A DNA stretch of 64,000 nucleotides, taken from Phycisphaerae bacterium. Lineage in GTDB: Bacteria > Planctomycetota > Phycisphaerae > Sedimentisphaerales > Anaerobacaceae. A program made the translations under genes and the position numbers. The notes under the pieces were generated by a model, which saw only the letters and a program-made list of their open reading frames with translations, made no database searches and was not told the origin of the DNA. Where the stretch lies: contig JAQTLP010000004.1 of assembly GCA_028714855.1 (NCBI GenBank), positions 142,158-206,157 of the forward strand. Direction: 5' to 3'. Of the stretch, positions 33,799-42,426 are shown piece by piece; position 1 is the first letter of the stretch, and each line of letters begins with the position of its first letter.

Positions 33799-35835
33799 TT
33801 GGGCAAATACCTAAGAGAGGTCGTTTTATGCGCAGCAGTTTTGGCAGTTATCGCTGCCACTACGGTGATGTTCCATGGTACGAAGTCATCTCTGAAAGAT
33901 TTTACAAAGGGCAAAAAATTCTTCAAGCAGGGAAGAACTATGATGGCTCTTTTGCATCTTAACTCCGCATCTGCGGCCGAGCCGGACAATGGGGAAATTC
34001 TTTTATATCTTGCCTCAACCTATGACAAACTCGGCAGAAAAGAAGATGTCCTGAAGACGCTCGAAGCGCTCCACGAAATCGACGGCAAAGACCTTGAAGT
34101 CAATAAATGGCTGGCGGGGGCCTACTATGGGAAAAATGAATTTGCAAAGGCAGAAAAATTATATCAGGAAAGTCTGGCCGAGAAGTACGATACCAATTCG
34201 CAAATGAAGCTCGCAGAAGTCCAGGCGTGGCAGAAAAAATACGGCAAGGCGGTAATAACGCTCGAGCAGATGATAAAGCAAAACCCGAACAATGTCAGGG
34301 CGAGAAAGCTGCTGGCTGATATTTACATTTGGAACAAAAAGTATGACAGGGCGTTCGATATTTTAACAGAGCTGCACGAAAAATATCCGCAGGACAACAG
34401 TATATCCCTGCAATACGCCATGATTTTTGTAGAGAGGAAAGATTATTCCGGGGCGGAGGAATTGTACCGGGGCATCCTCGCAAATGACAAGAACAATGCG
34501 GAAGCCAAATTATGGCTGGCAAGACTGCTGAGCTGGGAAAAAGAATACGATTCTGCTCTGAATATATACACAGAATTGATAGACGCCAATTCCGAGTGGA
34601 TAACCGCAAGAAGGGAAAAGGCAAGAGTTCTGGGCTGGGCGCGCAGATATGAGGAGGCAATCGCGGAATACAAAAAGGCCGTTGAAGCGGACGAATCCAT
34701 CCCCGCGACAAAATATGAAATGCTTTCCAAATACAACCTTTATAATCAATTCGACAAGACGGCCATTGAAAATTACAAACACTGGCTCGATGCTGAGCCG
34801 AATAATTTAGAAGCGTCTTATGATTTGGGGCAGGTTTATGCCAAACAGATGCAATGGGACAACGCGAAAAAGATGTATCAGCTCACGCTTGACAATGACG
34901 GCGGGCACTTCAGAGCGAAACAGGCCCTTGAAAAAGTCAACATTTATTCAAATATGATGCGTCTGGAAACTGGTTTTAAGACTTTCGAGGCGGACAGCAG
35001 CGGCAGAAATATGGACAAACGGTACCGAGGTATCTTTACATCAATTAAAAAACCTTTGAATGAAAATACTTCCGTTACAATCCGGCAGGACAATATCTGG
35101 CGAAATTTTCGAGATTATAAGCAAGTCTATCAGCAGCAGTTTTCGGTCGGCGTGGACTATTCACAAAAGCCTGACTTCTGGGCGGGAGCGAATTACACGG
35201 GCAGCGTTTATCCCGAAGAAAAGGGGCTGGCGCATACTTTCGGCGGATATTTTAACTTTATGCCGGCTGACCCATTGACCGTGGGCCTATCCCATCAGCG
35301 AGAACAAATCACCGATAACAGCAGGACGTTCCTCGATAAACTTTACGCGGACAATTATAAAATCAGGGTCGATTATAAGCCGACGAGACGGCTGGCTGCG
35401 GGGACAGATTATACCTATTCGCCCTACAGCGACGGAAACAGGAAAAACGCTTATGGTCTCGATGTCGGCTATTATCTGGCACTCGAGCCAAAGAGTCTAA
35501 AAATTTCATACAAGTATGAGCAATACGGGTTCAAGGACAAAGACGGCGATTATTTTTCGCCGGGGAGTTTCCATCATAATAACGTTGCCCTTGAGTGGAG
35601 GCACTTTCTTAATAAGGAGGAGATGTTCTGGGGGGCCAACGACACCTATTATACGCTACGTTATGAAATTATTTTCGATGTTCATCAGCAGACCGGCCAT
35701 AAATTCTATTTTGACTTTCATCACGACTGGAATAATAAATGCAGCAGCGGTATTGAATTTTCAAAAACCATGTATGAACACAGCGGCATTTACAGCGAAG
35801 ATATGCTGATGTTCTATACGTCAATTTATTTCTAA
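33799..35835 (+). CDS. TPR and outer-membrane barrel protein of an exopolysaccharide system (BcsC-like)
   Basis: A 678-residue envelope protein. A membrane anchor or signal lies at residues 7-25. Tetratricopeptide repeats cover about 35-380 (for example EILLYLASTYDKLGRKEDVL and SYDLGQVYAKQMQWDNAKK). The last 290 residues are beta strands with alternating aromatic residues, ending in phenylalanine, as in outer-membrane barrels. The order TPR then barrel is that of BcsC and PgaA/AlgK-AlgE export proteins, but half the length of BcsC. The start is TTG at 33799 with GGGGTGA upstream. It heads a five-gene operon with a GT2 synthase and GH8 hydrolase. Export of the glucan is the inferred role. Confidence 0.82.
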   Translation: MGKYLREVVLCAAVLAVIAATTVMFHGTKSSLKDFTKGKKFFKQGRTMMALLHLNSASAAEPDNGEILLYLASTYDKLGRKEDVLKTLEALHEIDGKDLEVNKWLAGAYYGKNEFAKAEKLYQESLAEKYDTNSQMKLAEVQAWQKKYGKAVITLEQMIKQNPNNVRARKLLADIYIWNKKYDRAFDILTELHEKYPQDNSISLQYAMIFVERKDYSGAEELYRGILANDKNNAEAKLWLARLLSWEKEYDSALNIYTELIDANSEWITARREKARVLGWARRYEEAIAEYKKAVEADESIPATKYEMLSKYNLYNQFDKTAIENYKHWLDAEPNNLEASYDLGQVYAKQMQWDNAKKMYQLTLDNDGGHFRAKQALEKVNIYSNMMRLETGFKTFEADSSGRNMDKRYRGIFTSIKKPLNENTSVTIRQDNIWRNFRDYKQVYQQQFSVGVDYSQKPDFWAGANYTGSVYPEEKGLAHTFGGYFNFMPADPLTVGLSHQREQITDNSRTFLDKLYADNYKIRVDYKPTRRLAAGTDYTYSPYSDGNRKNAYGLDVGYYLALEPKSLKISYKYEQYGFKDKDGDYFSPGSFHHNNVALEWRHFLNKEEMFWGANDTYYTLRYEIIFDVHQQTGHKFYFDFHHDWNNKCSSGIEFSKTMYEHSGIYSEDMLMFYTSIYF

Positions 35836-35843
35836 AAAGCTAT

Positions 35844-37361
35844 ATGAAAAAGACGGCAGAAAAAACCGGAAAAAACGACTTGTCCCAAGCATTGGTTGTG
35901 CTTCTTATTAGCGTCGTTATTTATCTTGTCCTGCGGACAGTATTCACCGCTTACGCCGAATATAAACCGATAGAAAAGGTTTTGGCGTTTGTTTTGTTAT
36001 TTTCCGAGATGTATGTAATAATTCATTCTCTCGCCTATTTCGTCGGCATTTTTGTAATAAGCAGGGCAGACAAATCCGAACCTGCAAAAGCCGTCCTGAC
36101 GGAATTTCCGCTGGTTGACATATTGATTCCGTCGAGGCACGAGCCAAGAGATATTTTGGAAAACACGGTTATAGCCTGTTATAATCTGGGCTACCCGGGG
36201 AAAATAATACATATCTTAGACGACTCGTCCGAGCAGAGTTATAAAGACGAGGCCGAGGAAATCGCAAAAAAATACGGCTGTAAACTATTCAGAAGACAGA
36301 CAAGGCACGGAGCAAAGGCCGGAGTGGTAAACGACTGTCTCAAAACCTGCAGCGGAAAATACGTTGCCATATTCGATGTCGATCAAAACCCAATCGGCGG
36401 CTTTCTGGCAACACTAATTTCGATTCTCGAGGCAGATGACGGGCTTGCTCTTGTTCAAACGCCTCAGTATTACAGTAATTTGGATACCAATAAAGTTGCC
36501 TGCGGAGCCAATATGCAGCAGGCGATTTTTTACGAAAATATATGCGAGGCCAAAAGCCTTAACGGAGCTATGATGTGCTGCGGCACCAACGTCGTAATAA
36601 GACGGTCAGCGATTGACACAGTCGGAGGTTTTGACGAAAGCTCGGTAACTGAAGATTTCGCAACAACGCTGCAGTTGCACCTGGAGGGTTTTAAGACGCT
36701 ATATTACAATCACGTGGGCACTTTCGGGCAGGGGCCACGGGGCATAGGCCCATATCTCGCACAGCAGAGCAGATGGTCTTTAGGTGTCACGGGAGTTTTA
36801 AAAAAGGTTCTGAAAAAGTTGTTCACGCAACCATCGACGATGCGCTTTATGCAATGGTGGGAATACGTTATCAGCAGCACATACTACCTTTCAAGCTGGG
36901 CGTTCCTGCTGCTGCTGTTTTGTCCGATTGTCTATCTTTTCTTCGGAGTGCCGTCGTTTTTTATGAATCCCGTGATTTACGGACTGGCGTTTGTTCCATA
37001 TCTGCTGCTGTCAACAAATATATTTTATACAAGCATGAGAAGCCGCAACTATCGAATCAGAGATTTGCTGAAGGGGCAGGCGATGTTTTTTGTTTCGCTA
37101 CCGATTTACTTAAAAAGCAGCGCTCTTGGGCTTTGCGGCATAAAAGGGAGTTTTAAGATAACGTCAAAAGCCGGCAGCAGCAGAATTTCATATTTAAGGC
37201 TCTGGCCGCAAATCACACTATGGCTGATTGCTCTTGCTGCTATTGTTTGGGGCATCAATTTGTTCGTATATACCGGCTCTGTCGCCGCAATTGTAAATAC
37301 CGTATGGATAATTTATTATTTTGCTTTCAGCATGAGCATATTCTACTTCAATGAGGAGTAA
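35844..37361 (+). CDS. Cellulose-synthase-like GT2 membrane glycosyltransferase
   Basis: 505 residues with two N-terminal and four to five C-terminal membrane helices flanking a GT2 domain. The processive beta-glycan motifs are all there: DDSS (near 128), DVDQNP (near 181), SVTEDFATT (near 273) and QQSRW (QxxRW, near 311). This is the BcsA catalytic layout, but the protein ends soon after the last helices and lacks the C-terminal PilZ domain that makes BcsA answer c-di-GMP. No bcsB is nearby. The substrate is probably UDP-glucose, by the GH8 neighbour. Eight bases separate it from the barrel gene. Confidence 0.88.
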   Translation: MKKTAEKTGKNDLSQALVVLLISVVIYLVLRTVFTAYAEYKPIEKVLAFVLLFSEMYVIIHSLAYFVGIFVISRADKSEPAKAVLTEFPLVDILIPSRHEPRDILENTVIACYNLGYPGKIIHILDDSSEQSYKDEAEEIAKKYGCKLFRRQTRHGAKAGVVNDCLKTCSGKYVAIFDVDQNPIGGFLATLISILEADDGLALVQTPQYYSNLDTNKVACGANMQQAIFYENICEAKSLNGAMMCCGTNVVIRRSAIDTVGGFDESSVTEDFATTLQLHLEGFKTLYYNHVGTFGQGPRGIGPYLAQQSRWSLGVTGVLKKVLKKLFTQPSTMRFMQWWEYVISSTYYLSSWAFLLLLFCPIVYLFFGVPSFFMNPVIYGLAFVPYLLLSTNIFYTSMRSRNYRIRDLLKGQAMFFVSLPIYLKSSALGLCGIKGSFKITSKAGSSRISYLRLWPQITLWLIALAAIVWGINLFVYTGSVAAIVNTVWIIYYFAFSMSIFYFNEE

Positions 37362-38525
37362 ATGAAAGTTTTGCCTAAACTATTGCTGATTGTTTTTGCC
37401 GCGGCTGCAATTATTTTCGGCGTCGGGAGGGGGCTGAAGTCTGCCGATGCAAAAGCCGGAATGCTCAAGAGATGGGCGGGCTTTAAGCATTATTTCATAG
37501 ACGGCAGCGGCAGAGTTAAAAGGCCTGACGAAAACGACAGTGTTTCCGAAGGACAGGCATATGCCATGCTGCGAGCGGTCTGGCTGAACGACAAGGAAAC
37601 TTTCGATAAATGCTATATCTGGACAGAGAATAATATGTCCCGATATAAAACAAGAGGCGATAATCTGCTCGCCTGGCGATGGAAGGGCGGCAAAGTCATT
37701 GATTTTACGCCGGCAAGCGACGCTGATATTGATTATGCACTTGCCCTGATTTTTGCCGATGCCCGCTGGGGTGATCCAGGCAGCAGCGCGATTGAAAATT
37801 ATGGTGATAAGGCCAAGAAGATTCTCGATGACATATTGAACCTCGAGACCTATTCAACGGTGAGCGGCAGGTTATATCTTTCGCCGTGGATTTATGACGG
37901 TAAGGTTATAACAGAATCTTTCGCGGTCAATCCATCTTATTATTCGCCAGCACATTTCAGGATATTTTATAAATATACACAGGACAAGCGATGGCTCAAG
38001 CTGGTTGACACGACGTATTATATGCTTAATTCATTATCGCGGAGTTTTGCCGGCCAGCAGGGCATAGGCCTTATTCCTGACTGGTGCAGCGTTGATATGG
38101 AAGATAAATTCGGCATTCTCGAAGGCAAGGGGGACAGATTCGGTTATGAGTCGATTAGAATACCATTCAGGGTGGGGCTGGATTATTTCTGGTTTAAGAG
38201 TAAAGACGGCAAGAAATTTCTGAAGGGTTTCAGCGGTTTTCTGGAACAGCAATTTGAGAAAAACGGGATTATATTCTGCGAATATGACTACGCCGGGGAT
38301 GCATTGAAAAAATTTGACAGCCCGGCTTTTTATTCCTGTTATTATTATTCTCTTTCAGCGGCAAAGAGCCGATATGCGCAAAAAGCCCTTGAGAAGAACA
38401 GGAGCCGACTGAAAATAGACGGCGACTTTTGGTTTTATGAAAACAATCAGGATTATTATTTGAATTGTCTAAGCTGGCTTGCCGAAGGGCTCAAGGCCGG
38501 TGTAATAGAGGATATCTCAAATTAA
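37362..38525 (+). CDS. Glycoside hydrolase family 8 endoglucanase (BcsZ-like)
   Basis: 387 residues with an N-terminal signal or anchor (PKLLLIVFAAAAIIFGVG). GH8 motifs are SVSEGQAYAMLRAVW, with the acid Glu, ASDADIDYALAL, with the Asp, and FGYESIRIPFRVGLDY. GH8 enzymes cleave beta-1,4-glucan, and BcsZ trims nascent cellulose. This supports a cellulose-like product. The ATG directly follows the synthase TAA, with GAGGAG as ribosome site inside the synthase end, so translation is coupled. Confidence 0.9.
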   Translation: MKVLPKLLLIVFAAAAIIFGVGRGLKSADAKAGMLKRWAGFKHYFIDGSGRVKRPDENDSVSEGQAYAMLRAVWLNDKETFDKCYIWTENNMSRYKTRGDNLLAWRWKGGKVIDFTPASDADIDYALALIFADARWGDPGSSAIENYGDKAKKILDDILNLETYSTVSGRLYLSPWIYDGKVITESFAVNPSYYSPAHFRIFYKYTQDKRWLKLVDTTYYMLNSLSRSFAGQQGIGLIPDWCSVDMEDKFGILEGKGDRFGYESIRIPFRVGLDYFWFKSKDGKKFLKGFSGFLEQQFEKNGIIFCEYDYAGDALKKFDSPAFYSCYYYSLSAAKSRYAQKALEKNRSRLKIDGDFWFYENNQDYYLNCLSWLAEGLKAGVIEDISN

Positions 38526-38535
38526 GGAGTCTGAT

Positions 38536-38772
38536 ATGACTAAGGAGAAACTCTTAAATTTGCTCGGGGAATCACTAAAAGCCGAGGAAAGCGCTCTGCC
38601 GCTTTATACCAAGCATCTAAGCAGCACGCTGTTTCTGTCCAATTTCGACGCTGATGAGCAGCAGCACGTAAAGCGGATTTTGCAAACGCTTGAAAACGAA
38701 TCGAAAGGCCATTACCATACCCTGCGGTGTTTAATAGATAAAATTAAAGAGGAGAAAAAAGATGTTTACTGA
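38536..38772 (+). CDS. Small ferritin-like helical protein 1
   Basis: 78 residues, all helical. KAEESALPLYTKHL carries a Glu and a His in the spacing of a ferritin-like helix, and DEQQHVKRILQ an ExxH-like iron ligand (D/E-x-x-H). Only one helix hairpin fits, so it would need to pair, perhaps with the next gene product, to form a four-helix di-iron bundle. GGAG lies before the ATG. It follows the GH8 gene by 10 bases and overlaps the next gene by 11. Confidence 0.68.
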   Translation: MTKEKLLNLLGESLKAEESALPLYTKHLSSTLFLSNFDADEQQHVKRILQTLENESKGHYHTLRCLIDKIKEEKKDVY

Positions 38773-38965
38773 ACAGGATTATAGAGGATATTTTACCGAT
38801 CTGGAAAAAGCCGAAGAAAGTATGATACAATGCCTCGATGAGATTTTGTCTGAAATATCAGATGCCGATGTTTTAAAGACGCTAAAAGGCATTCGCAGTG
38901 ACGAATTCCGTCATCTGGGTTTGGAAAAAGAATTATTTGCAATCCTCGACGGGGCGAAAGTTTAA
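38762..38965 (+). CDS. Small ferritin-like helical protein 2
   Basis: 67 residues and a paralogue of the preceding protein. LEKAEESMIQCLDEIL and SDEFRHLGLEKEL repeat the E-rich helix and the E-x-x-H pattern of ferritin-like and rubrerythrin-like proteins. GAGGAG lies before the ATG, and its start overlaps the end of the previous gene by 11 bases, a sign of coupled, perhaps equimolar, synthesis. A metal-binding hetero-dimer is my inference. The link to polysaccharide is only by position. Confidence 0.68.
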   Translation: MFTEQDYRGYFTDLEKAEESMIQCLDEILSEISDADVLKTLKGIRSDEFRHLGLEKELFAILDGAKV

Positions 38966-38970
38966 TCAAT

Positions 38971-39666
38971 ATGGACAACCCTAAGATAAAGATTACTGAG
39001 GTGTTTTACTCGCTTCAAGGCGAGGGATTTCTGGCAGGCGTTCCCAGCGTGTTTATCCGTTTGGCGGGATGTCCTCTGCGGTGCAGGTGGTGCGATACGA
39101 AATACGCCTGGGACGAAAGGACAGAAAAAGATTACAGCGTTGAAGAAATACTTGGGACAATCCAACAAGAAAAAAGCAGATTCGTCGTTATAACCGGCGG
39201 GGAGCCGATGATAAATTCCAACCTGGCAGAATTAGTCCAAAAGTTAAAGTGGGTTGGTAAACATATTACAGTTGAAACTGCGGGGACCACATTCATAGCA
39301 GGCATGTTCTGCGACTTAATGAGCATTAGTCCGAAACTAAGCAACTCTACACCTGAGAAAATCGGACTTGCAAAGGCTCACGAAGCGTTAAGGTTAGACG
39401 TGGATGTCTTGCGTAAATTGATAGATAATTATAATTACCAGCTAAAATTTGTGGTGGATTCACAGGGCGATTTGGCCGAGATTGAGCAAACAATAGAAAG
39501 TATCGGAAACGTCGATCTGGCAAGGGTGATGTTGATGCCGCGGGGGGCTACAAGAGACGAGCTTTTAGCCAAATCGCCGATGGTAGCGGAAATGTGCAAG
39601 CGCATCGGCTTTGCATTTTGCCAGCGTCTGCAGGTTTTGCTTTGGAATAACAAAAGGGGTACGTGA
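38971..39666 (+). CDS. queE: 7-carboxy-7-deazaguanine synthase (QueE)
   Basis: Radical SAM enzyme turning 6-carboxytetrahydropterin into 7-carboxy-7-deazaguanine. 231 residues. The iron-sulfur site is CPLRCRWCDT (C-x3-C-x2-C, near residue 30), preceded by FYSLQGEGFLAGVPSVFIRL, which is diagnostic of QueE. VITGGEPMI is the SAM-binding GGE motif. It lies five bases after the second ferritin-like gene, so it is probably in the same transcript as the exopolysaccharide genes. queD is not in the window. Confidence 0.95.
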   Translation: MDNPKIKITEVFYSLQGEGFLAGVPSVFIRLAGCPLRCRWCDTKYAWDERTEKDYSVEEILGTIQQEKSRFVVITGGEPMINSNLAELVQKLKWVGKHITVETAGTTFIAGMFCDLMSISPKLSNSTPEKIGLAKAHEALRLDVDVLRKLIDNYNYQLKFVVDSQGDLAEIEQTIESIGNVDLARVMLMPRGATRDELLAKSPMVAEMCKRIGFAFCQRLQVLLWNNKRGT

Positions 39667-39742
39667 GCGGGCCTTTACGAACTTATGATTTCCCGATTGA
39701 CACTAAATGATAAATAGTGAATAATTAACAGCAAATCGCAAG

Positions 39743-39825
39743 GCTCGGGTGGCGGAATTGGCAGACGCGCTAGCTTGAGGTGCTAGTGGGGATACCCCTT
39801 GCAGGTTCAAATCCTGTCCCGAGCA
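39743..39825 (+). tRNA. tRNA-Leu (anticodon GAG)
   Basis: Acceptor stem GCTCGGG (39743-39749) pairs with CCCGAGC (39818-39824) and A73 follows. The D-arm is GGCGGAATTGGCAGACGC, the anticodon loop TTGAGGT gives GAG, a long variable arm TGGGG-ATA-CCCC marks a class II tRNA, and the T-arm is GCAGG-TTCAAAT-CCTGT. The 3' CCA is not encoded. Confidence 0.97.
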
Positions 39826-39867
39826 TTAGCGCTCGATTGGAATTCTTTTTTGTGATATTATTTTGTC

Positions 39868-39895
39868 TTGACCACATTGGTGTGGCGGCTATAAT
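39868..39895 (+). promoter_or_regulatory. Promoter facing an intrinsic terminator
   Basis: TTGACC (39868-39873), 16 bases and TATAAT (39890-39895) predict a start near 39902. The next element on this strand is the terminator hairpin starting at 39909, so the transcript would be about 55 bases, unless the pair is chance. Confidence 0.5.
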
Positions 39896-39908
39896 TGAAT
39901 TTTCCTAT

Positions 39909-39958
39909 AACCCCTGCTTTTTCCTCTCTCCCCTCCCTCCGCATAGCAGGGGTTTTTT
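39909..39958 (+). terminator. Intrinsic terminator
   Basis: AACCCCTGCT (39909-39918) pairs with AGCAGGGGTT (39945-39954) around a 26-base pyrimidine-rich loop, followed by Ts to 39958. It may end tRNA-Leu or queE transcription. Confidence 0.8.
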
Positions 39959-39964
39959 ATTTTG

Positions 39965-40231
39965 TTATTTATCGCTGCCGCGGTCATCTTTTTTTGTTCT
40001 GGATTGTTTTTTCTTAAGAAGGTCGTCTCGTATGTCTTGGATTGCATTTTTCTTTTGGATGCTTCCTTCTTTGAAGGAATAAATCAGGCCGCCTGCTACG
40101 AGGGCTACTATGAACACCCATACGGTGAAACCATAAGGGCAGAGGAGGCCGTAGTTTTTTATAACGGTAAGGCCGGCCAATGCAATAGCTGCTATTGCGC
40201 ACCACATAGTAATGAATTGTTTCTGGTTCAT
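39965..40231 (-). CDS. Small two-helix membrane protein
   Basis: 88 residues. Two membrane helices (WCAIAAIALAGLTVI and FTVWVFIVALVAGGLIY) with a short loop, then a charged cytoplasmic tail rich in Lys, Asp and Arg. No family is recognised. AAAGGA lies eight bases before the ATG. It follows the NtrC-type regulator gene on the other side of a 26-base gap, all on the minus strand from 40258 upward being separate genes. Confidence 0.6.
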   Translation of the reverse strand: MNQKQFITMWCAIAAIALAGLTVIKNYGLLCPYGFTVWVFIVALVAGGLIYSFKEGSIQKKNAIQDIRDDLLKKKQSRTKKDDRGSDK

Positions 40232-40257
40232 AATTCGAATCCTTTAGTAATTAAATA

Positions 40258-41637
40258 TCAGGTCAGCCCCAATCGCTCGGCTTCGGCGTCGAGGCCGTAT
40301 TGTTTCATTTTTTTGTATAAAGTTGTGCGGTTTATCCGCAGCGCTTTGGCGGTTTCCTGCCTGTTCCAGTGGTTGGCCTCAAGAGCTTGGTGGATGATGT
40401 TTTTCTCCGGTTCAGCCATTGCTTGCTTTAAGCTCATTTGGTTATATGTTTTTTGCCGCTGGTCCTGTTTGATTGAGTTTGGCAGATCGAGAGGGCCGAT
40501 GAATTTGTCTTTACTCAGCAAAACCGCCCGTTCGATGGTGTTTTCCAACTCGCGCACGTTGCCAGGCCAGGGGTAACGCTCCAGATATTCCATCGCCTCG
40601 GTGGTAATGCCGAGTTTGTCTTTGTTGTTTTGTGCGCAGTAAACCTGCAGAAAATGCTTTGCCAGCAGCCGAACGTCACCCACTCTGTCGCACAGCGGCG
40701 GCAGGTCTATCGTTACCACATTTATCCGGTAGTACAAATCTTCTCTGAACCTGCCTTGCTTTACTTCGTCGTTCAGGTCTCTATTTGAAGCGAGTAATAT
40801 TCTCGTGTCGACGGTTTCAGTTTTGTTACTGCCGACCGGCTCGAATTGCCTATCCTCCAGCACCCGCAGGAGCTTTGCCTGAAGGGCGGGTGAGGCATTG
40901 GAAACTTCATCGAGGAAAATTGTGCCGTTATTTGCCGCGAGGAATTTGCCTTCCTTATTTTTTACGGCGCCGGTGAACGAACCTTTGACGTGGCCGAATA
41001 ACTCACTTTCAAGCAGAGTTTCCGGCAGTGCGCCGCAGCCGACCTCTACAAAGGGCTTGTTCCTTCGGCTCGAGCGATGGTGTATTGCTTTTGCGAGCAT
41101 GCTTTTGCCGGTGCCTGAGGGGCCAGCCATTAGTATTGTTGTTTTGCTGTCTGCGACGGCCTCTACAAGCTCGAAGATTTTGGCCATTTTGTAGTCGTGG
41201 CTGATTATGTTTTCCAGACTGTATTTTTGTTCGAGCTGTAATCGCAGGTTCTCGTTTTCACTTATAATGGATTGCTGTTTAATTGCTCTTTCCACTACCA
41301 GTCGCAGCTCATCGTCAACAATCGGCTTGGTAAGGTATTCGTAGGCGCCTCGCCTTATGGCCTTGATTGCGCTTTCGATGCTGCCATAGCCGGTTATCGC
41401 AATTACTACTGTTTGCGGGTAGTTTTTCCCGATGGCATCCAATAATTCGAAGCCGTCTCCGTCCGGCAAGTTAATATCCGTTATAACAAGACTATAGCTT
41501 TGTTTTTCCAGCTCGGTTAAAGCGGCCTTTAACGTTTCGGCGCCGTTTGTTTTGAATCCTTCGAGCGATAAAAATTCACACAGCGAATCCAATATGATTC
41601 TATCGTCATCAACAACAAGAATATTTTTTTCTCTCAT
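40258..41637 (-). CDS. Sigma-54-dependent response regulator (NtrC family)
   Basis: About 459 residues in three parts. The receiver domain has DDD near 10-12 and the phospho-acceptor D54 (VITDINLPDG). The AAA+ domain has Walker A AGPSGTGKS, the sigma-54 loop as GSFTGA rather than the usual GAFTGA, and a Walker B segment TIFLDEVSN. A Fis-type helix-turn-helix lies at the C-terminus (NRQETAKALRINRTTLYKKM). It activates RNA polymerase with RpoN after phosphorylation, presumably by the kinase next door. The start at 41637 is supported by AAGGA. Targets are unknown. Confidence 0.94.
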   Translation of the reverse strand: MREKNILVVDDDRIILDSLCEFLSLEGFKTNGAETLKAALTELEKQSYSLVITDINLPDGDGFELLDAIGKNYPQTVVIAITGYGSIESAIKAIRRGAYEYLTKPIVDDELRLVVERAIKQQSIISENENLRLQLEQKYSLENIISHDYKMAKIFELVEAVADSKTTILMAGPSGTGKSMLAKAIHHRSSRRNKPFVEVGCGALPETLLESELFGHVKGSFTGAVKNKEGKFLAANNGTIFLDEVSNASPALQAKLLRVLEDRQFEPVGSNKTETVDTRILLASNRDLNDEVKQGRFREDLYYRINVVTIDLPPLCDRVGDVRLLAKHFLQVYCAQNNKDKLGITTEAMEYLERYPWPGNVRELENTIERAVLLSKDKFIGPLDLPNSIKQDQRQKTYNQMSLKQAMAEPEKNIIHQALEANHWNRQETAKALRINRTTLYKKMKQYGLDAEAERLGLT

Positions 41638-41655
41638 AGTAATCCTTGTCATCTT

Positions 41656-42426
41656 TTATGGGTTTTCTATCGGTGCAGCAGGCAGATATACGGTGAAAAT
41701 ACTGCCGCCACCGGGCGCATTTTCAGCAGTTATCCGGCCGTTGTATCTTTCGATTATGTCTTTACATATTGCCAATCCCAATCCCGTTCCTTTGCCTTTA
41801 TCTTTTGTGGTAAAGAACGGCTCGAATATAACTTTGGCGTTTTCGGGGGCGAAGCCGGCCCCTGTGTCGCGAAACTCCACGACAGCGGTATTATCTGCTG
41901 CAAGGCGCGTGGAGATGCGAAGCTGTCCGCCATCCGGCATTGCGTCCAGCGCATTCTTTATAAGGTTACAGAAGACTTGAAATAAATTGCCGCTCGGGAC
42001 TTCCGGTATGCCGGCGGCGCAGCTCGATAATATCCGGACATTCAAGTTTTCGGCCTTGGTGTCCATTGTTTTTACAGCATCTTGAACAATCTGCTCTATT
42101 TTGACGTGTTCAAATTGCGCATAAGTGCTACGAGAGAATTCCAACAACTCACTTACGATTTGAACCATCCTCATAAGTCCCTTGCGGCACTGTGTGAGGT
42201 ATTCTTTGGCTTTTTCGAGATTTTCCTGCTCAACGATTCTCATCGTAAGATTGATGTATCGCAGTATTCCATCCATAGGATTATTTAACTCGTGTGCCAC
42301 TTTAGAAGTGAGCTTGCCGAGGGTAGCCAGCCTTTCAGTGTCAGCCAACTGTTTTTGAGTACCGGCCTTTTCAGGTGGTAATTTCTTACGGTTAGTCATA
42401 GCTCGTATAAAAACTATCTCCCACAT
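41656..42426 (-). CDS. Histidine kinase partner of the NtrC-type regulator
   Basis: 256 residues and no sensor domain. H-box LTSKVAHELNNPMDGI, N-box FCNLIKNALDAM, G-boxes DTGAGF and GTGLGLAICKDII. It is thus a cytoplasmic kinase that must take its signal from another protein. The regulator gene begins directly after it, so the pair is a two-component system. The first nine codons (up to 42399) may not be translated; neither candidate start has a clear ribosome site. Confidence 0.92.
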   Translation of the reverse strand: MWEIVFIRAMTNRKKLPPEKAGTQKQLADTERLATLGKLTSKVAHELNNPMDGILRYINLTMRIVEQENLEKAKEYLTQCRKGLMRMVQIVSELLEFSRSTYAQFEHVKIEQIVQDAVKTMDTKAENLNVRILSSCAAGIPEVPSGNLFQVFCNLIKNALDAMPDGGQLRISTRLAADNTAVVEFRDTGAGFAPENAKVIFEPFFTTKDKGKGTGLGLAICKDIIERYNGRITAENAPGGGSIFTVYLPAAPIENP

